DNA from: Flammula alnicola | Lineage: Eukaryota; Basidiomycota; Agaricomycetes; Agaricales; Strophariaceae | Assembly (NCBI GenBank): GCA_015499995.1 | Contig: JADNRV010000409.1 | Location: forward strand, 1 to 38,029 | Length of the DNA: 38,029 nucleotides | Direction of reading: 5' to 3' | Shown: positions 33,801-38,029 of the stretch, piece by piece | Layout: each line of letters begins with the position of its first letter | How positions within the stretch are numbered: the stretch's first letter is position 1 | Program-made: the position numbers and the translations under genes | Notes under the pieces: generated by a model | The model's database searches: none | Seen by the model: the letters and a program-made list of their open reading frames with translations, nothing else | Told to the model about the DNA's origin: nothing

Positions 33801-35609
33801 ATCGGGAGGGATGGATTCAACAATGGGAGAATGCGTGGTGGGTGGGATATTAATGCCCATATCTTCATCATCGGGGCTCATGACTGGGGTGGGTATGTAT
33901 GAAGGTAGGGGTTGTTTGATTTCGGTAACAACATTACTCTCTGGGACGGTCTGGGCAACAATTGGCGGGCTTGGACTATTGGGAGAAATAAGCGTCGGTG
34001 CCACCGGGGCCGTGGGTATTAGCCCAAGAGCTCCATTTACAGCCATGACTATAGAAGCCACGCTTTTTGCCTTGTCGGTTGTAGTGGGTGCTTCACTCGC
34101 GGGCTTCGAAGGGGTGTCTGTGACAAAAGATAAACGTAGCATTTTTAGCAAAGCAATTGGATATCATTGAATATTGCCTCGTACTTATGATACTCGAGTG
34201 TTGCTTGATTGCATTAGAAACTGAGGTGATAGGAAAGGCGGTGGTCGGTTTCTTTCCTACAGAAGTAACAATCTCTGGTGCTGCTTTTGTCTCAACCCCA
34301 GATTTCACGGCTGTTTGATCAAGAGTGCCGTTGGTGACCTTTTTCGATTCGGTTATTGGCCCATTAGCTTTTTTTGCTGGTTCTTCTTGTGTAACAGCCG
34401 GAGAAGTCAAAAGAATTTCCGTTACCTTCGTCGTTGGAAGACTCTGTTGGGAATCGCTAGAGGGTTCCGTGAGTGGAAGGGCAGCAGGACTTTTTCTGTC
34501 TGAAACATGAGTGGATGCAATGGAGGATCGGGAAAGCGGTCGGGTAGAAATATCTGGTTTTACTACAGCAGGGTAGGTCCAAGTCTCGGAATCCGGAATT
34601 GTTCTGCTTGGAGTATGCAGTGGAGAGATGACAGAACGCGGAGACGGCGAGCCTTTCCTTGAGACACCCCGACTGGTGTGAGGAGAGTCATGACGAGAAG
34701 ACGTCCGAGCATGCGTGAAAGAACCAGAGTCTCTTCGATGATGACTGCCAGACGGACTGTTAGGCTCGCGACGGAATGGAGGAGTCCACCCATTATCGTA
34801 CTGAGGGCGATAAGAGTCATAATCAGATCGTCCAGTGGGATGGGTATCCCTCTTAGAAGGGATAGGCCGATAACGATCCCCGCCAGGAATAAATGCAGGA
34901 GCACGGTCATTCCTCATAGGCCTATCAGGTGATCCATCCACCCTTCCTCTACCACGACGGTCAAAGTGGCGGTCAGAAGGAGGGGAGCTGGGATACACAC
35001 TGGTTAGCAATCAAGGGGTCGGAATAAAAATAAAACGAGAGAAATACTCACTGGTCAACTCGGATAGGAATATGGGTCTGTTTCCAGGAATCCGAAGGTT
35101 CAAACGTCCTCGACGACCTATCGTCCCTATTTAAAAATGGGTTGGGAATAAAATTTCTTTCGGGCCATGCCTTGGGTCGGTCGACTGGTGAGGGTGGAGG
35201 CCTCCATGAATTTCCACGATCCCAGGCTTCAGGTTCCGATGAGCGGGGTGGGGCGCTGTAAGGATCAGGGCTTGGCGAGCGGCTATGGTAGCTACCAGAA
35301 TAGTCAGGTCGATAATTATTCGGCCTATAAACATTAGGCATGCCATCTCGGAAAGGCACATCAGACCGAGGTGGAACGTAGCTATCATACGGTCTACGAG
35401 ACGGTCCGGGAGATGGGGTTCTGCGACGCGGTGCAGCATTTGACGTCCTCTGAAAGAGAACAAACATTTTAGACCAAGTCCGAACCCACAATAGTAAACG
35501 AAATTGTACGAACGTCATAGCTTGCAGGAATGTTTCCTGACGGTCTTCGTGGCTCATGACGCGAGAATGCTGAAGGCATATGTGGTCCATCATAACCCCC
35601 GGCAGACAT
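30820..35609 (-). CDS. SNT1: SNT1 / NCoR-SMRT-like corepressor, two SANT domains
   Basis: A large nuclear scaffold of histone deacetylase (Set3C-type) complexes, about 1467 residues. Exons: 35609-35514, 35449-35052, 34999-34185, 34117-32508, 32428-32218, 32157-32087, 32022-30820. The N-terminus is Arg/Ser/Pro/Tyr-rich and disordered. A helical part (LLDKMFSGQELQDRIDSF, KVARLRQEYLSLQERWRAHC) precedes SANT1 at about 778-826 (DWTDEEKKIFIDKFAAHPKQ, TAAQCVDYYYLHKNRF). A KRKRRGMGKKKG basic stretch and an Ala/Thr/Pro-rich linker follow, then SANT2 at about 1034-1080 (QWSEDDKSLFISLLAQHGDN, IAASMPNKTTIQVSNYYWSN), assembled over two introns. Two spaced SANT domains in a long low-complexity protein are the hallmark of NCoR/SMRT/Snt1. 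The last 80 residues look unnatural; see findings. Only the start at 35609 gives coding-like sequence into exon 2. Confidence 0.9.
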
Positions 35610-35923
35610 CAGAAGCGGTGCGTTGTTTCACGAGCCGCTCGACGTATATTCCAACTACTGGTAAATCTTGGAGTAAAATAGACTGCCAGATCAACTGAAG
35701 CGATGCAAGTAGGTCCCAGGGTTTCGAGTACTGCCAGAGCCTATGATTTCAATTGCCGTATATGCGAATCAAGAAAAAGCAGGAAAAAGAGATGAAGGGA
35801 CTTGGAAGGAAGAAACGGGAGACGCCCCAGCCACATATCAACAGCAAGCCAAACAAATCCAATTTGTCCTTGTTGTTGGCTTTTCTGCTTCAATATTAAC
35901 CCTACGGTATTAGGTAAGCGCTA
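35610..35923. promoter_or_regulatory. Divergent promoter, SNT1 / PIG-S
   Basis: A 314-bp interval between the SNT1 ATG (-) and the PIG-S ATG (+). It must contain both promoters and leaders. No TATA box, repeat or uORF of note is evident. Confidence 0.45.
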
Positions 35924-37812
35924 ATGGACCTTCCTCTCCAATCCACCACGAACACCAAACCCTCGTCGTTGCCACCTACCCTGCGCGATCCGGCCAATCT
36001 ATTCTATCAGAAAGACGAGCTTAGGCGCTCTATAATAGTATCCTATTGGATTGTTATCCTTTTGGCCTTTCCTCTATGGTGGTACACCACCAGCATTGAA
36101 CGCCTGACGTTGCCCTCTGGTCGCGTTCATCAGCTGGCACAAAATCATCTTGAACTTCCGATTAGGATATGCCTGGAAACTGCTGATGTGTCTCAGGTCG
36201 ATGATCTGCGGTATGAACTCACAACTCGTGCGTCCCAGGACCCACAACGATGGAAGGGACTGGCCATTGACGTTGTGGGTGAAGTTGACTGTGGTATGTT
36301 TATTTCACTGTAAGATGTTATCACAAATATAATTATCTTGCTGAAACGTAGGATCAATGACTGGAAGCGATGTCTACACCGTGAAACCATCGAAAACGTC
36401 GCCTGGTTCGATGCAGAAAAGAAAGTTACTGTTTCCGCGCAGTAGTATGTTTCGCACACCTCTGGCAACTGGGGAGCACAGGCTTACCTGTTATCAGCGG
36501 TGCCCAGTGTTGTCAATACGTTGTCCTCTCTACTTGTTCCTTATTCAAGCTCGAGCGATCCCGAGCATCGCGTTGTTCAATATTCATCACATTACCGTTT
36601 GGCGTTCAGTCTCTTAAACGAAGATGCGGCAGCTGGAGATGCTGTAATGGATTGGAACATTCAGGATGCATGGAACAGTATGTATCTACCTTTACAGTCA
36701 TTCGCTTGCGACAACATTCATGTGGTTCGGTGCCAGAATACATCAATCCAATCATTCACAGTCTCAACGCCCTTCACAATTTTACCGTCGAAAGTCAAGT
36801 CCAATTTCATGCGCCCTTGGCCTTTTCTCCTCGTCAATTAGACCGATTTTATGGCATAACTCCTGCCGACCTTACTGTATTTATCAACTCAGCCGAATGG
36901 ACCTTATGTTTGCGCTCTCTCTCTTGGACTTCTAAATCAGAACTAAGCATTTTATAGCATCTAGTTCATCAAACGATCCTGTCCTCCACTTTATTCTCTT
37001 CATACCCTCCGCAGAACGCCGTCCTCTTCGAATTCTAAGAAATGATGGTGAGCAACAATCTCGAAATCTCAACTCAAGAACCGAATTTAATTCTTGCAGA
37101 CACGCCATCGCCATCGTCTGCTTTCTTACTTCCACAATGGGGAGGTATTGTCATCCATAATCCTACCCCAGGTGTCTCCACGAATGATGAGCTGTCTCCA
37201 CAAGACATGCACGCAGTGTTCTTGTCATTCGCCCACCAACTTCTAGGTCTCCTCGGTGTTGCAGCGCTTCCAAAAGAAGTTGAACGCTCAGCAAATGACA
37301 CTGGATCGGTGCTCTCAGAGTGGCAGCTAGATGCCCTTATCCGTCGACGCACGCTAGAAAACGCCCAAGGCAGCCAAGATACCCTTCTCAGTATTGTCAA
37401 ACTGGTGGACCAGATCGAAAATATGCCAGTCGGCGAGGATGTCCGGGGGATGTAGAAGGCTTTAACGGCTTTGAACAAGGTCAGCTCCTCTCCTTACAAG
37501 TTGTCCTTTCTTTCGTCACCCACCTTACTGATATCTCTTTCCTGACGAACAGATGTATGATTTCTCCTCAAAATCACTGTACGAGGCTTTCGCCTACTCG
37601 GCCAAATCCTTCGGCCTCGCCTCTCGCGCTTTCTTCAACCCTGGGATGTTGGCTTTGCTTTACTTTCCTGCCGAGCATACTTACGCGGTCTATACGCCGT
37701 TATTTGCGAGTGCCTGACCCCTTTATTCGTCGCTGCGTTGAGGGAATTTCTAGCATGGAGGCGAGAGAGGCGAGCGAGGCTGGGGCAGACCTCGTCAGTG
37801 AAGCCTAGTTAG
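35924..37812 (+). CDS. GPI17: GPI transamidase subunit PIG-S / Gpi17, C-terminus disrupted
   Basis: ER-membrane subunit of the GPI transamidase that attaches GPI anchors to proteins. Exons: 35924-36293, 36352-36444, 36498-36677, 36737-36907, 36958-37047, 37100-37479 and 37553-37812. The N-terminus has a membrane segment at residues 37-55 (IIVSYWIVILLAFPLWWYT) followed by TSIERLTLPSGRV, the PIG-S signature. The luminal part includes GSDVYTVKPS, YSSHYRLAFSLLNEDA, FHAPLAFSPRQLD, PQWGGIVIHNP and FAHQLLGLLG. The C-terminal block SKSLYEAFAYSAKSFGLASR, AFFNPGMLALLYFPAEHTYA and a final membrane helix are present. Two lesions break it: TAG at 37453-37455 within GM-KALTALNK, and a missing base near 37711-37715, after which VYTPLFASA must shift frame to reach LTPLFVAALREFLAWRRERR and TAG 37810-37812. 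Family assignment is firm; whether the gene is functional is open. Confidence 0.85.
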
Positions 37813-38029
37813 TGTCATTGTGTGTCTGATAAATTATTACCCGCCTGTTTGACTCACGAGATGGAGAAAGACGTTGAAGATGAAAACTGCGGATCTTTCT
37901 TGCCCTTGCCATTCGTCGCTTCAAACCATTTAATCATCGGAACAACAGTGATACTTTCTCAGGCAGTCGTCTCTCAAGGTTGTCTGGTTCATGGCTTTCA
38001 TGACTTTCTTTTCTCGTGTGAGTGTTGGG
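37813..38029. other. Right-edge flank
   Basis: The 3' flank of PIG-S. A plus-strand frame from ATG 37861 stays open to the edge (56 codons) but shows no recognisable motif, so I do not call it. Confidence 0.3.

Noticed and set aside
36357..36450. Alternative PIG-S exon 2 frame reading INDWKRCLHRETIENV
   Set aside because: It meets TAG soon after, while the chosen frame (GSDVYTVKPS) splices cleanly from 36444 to 36498 and preserves frame on both sides.

Overview
The window looks like nuclear DNA of a mushroom-forming basidiomycete (Agaricomycete). Genes are split by many short introns of about 45-80 nt with GT-AG ends and CTNAC-like branch sites. Spacing is compact, and several lineage-typical families are present: a PIF1-like helicase fragment beside a Lys/Arg-tailed hypothetical protein, a BTB gene of the agaric type, a metacaspase piece, and a C2-NACHT-ankyrin receptor. 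I rebuilt exon structures by hand from reading phase and splice signals, so exon borders are inferences; domain calls rest on motifs visible in the translations.

Left part (1-10.8 kb), housekeeping-like genes: the 3' end of an unidentified gene (+); an SH3-PX-BAR sorting nexin of the SNX9 type (-); a SET-domain protein (+); an aldo/keto reductase (-); and a TPR protein (+).

Middle (10.9-21.7 kb), a restless accessory segment: a decayed tandem copy of the TPR gene, a C-terminal PIF1-like helicase fragment (-) divergent from a hypothetical gene (+), non-coding DNA with GTAATTTAC repeats around a broken reading frame, an intact DNAJC17/Cwf23-type co-chaperone (+), an AT-rich island, a metacaspase p20 fragment that stops just before its catalytic centre, and a BTB/POZ gene.

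Right part (22.3-37.8 kb): a 13-exon NLR-like receptor (-) with a near-identical 99-bp ankyrin repeat array; RLI1/ABCE1 (-) divergent from a PIN4/Par14 parvulin (+) over a 232-bp gap; a large SNT1/NCoR-like corepressor with two SANT domains (-); and PIG-S/GPI17 of the GPI transamidase (+), whose conserved C-terminus is interrupted by an in-frame stop and a frameshift.

The most interesting parts are the NLR with its homogenised repeats, the neighbouring metacaspase/BTB remnants, the TPR duplicate, and several disruptions or odd donors in conserved genes (PIG-S, SNT1, RLI1), which could be real or assembly errors.
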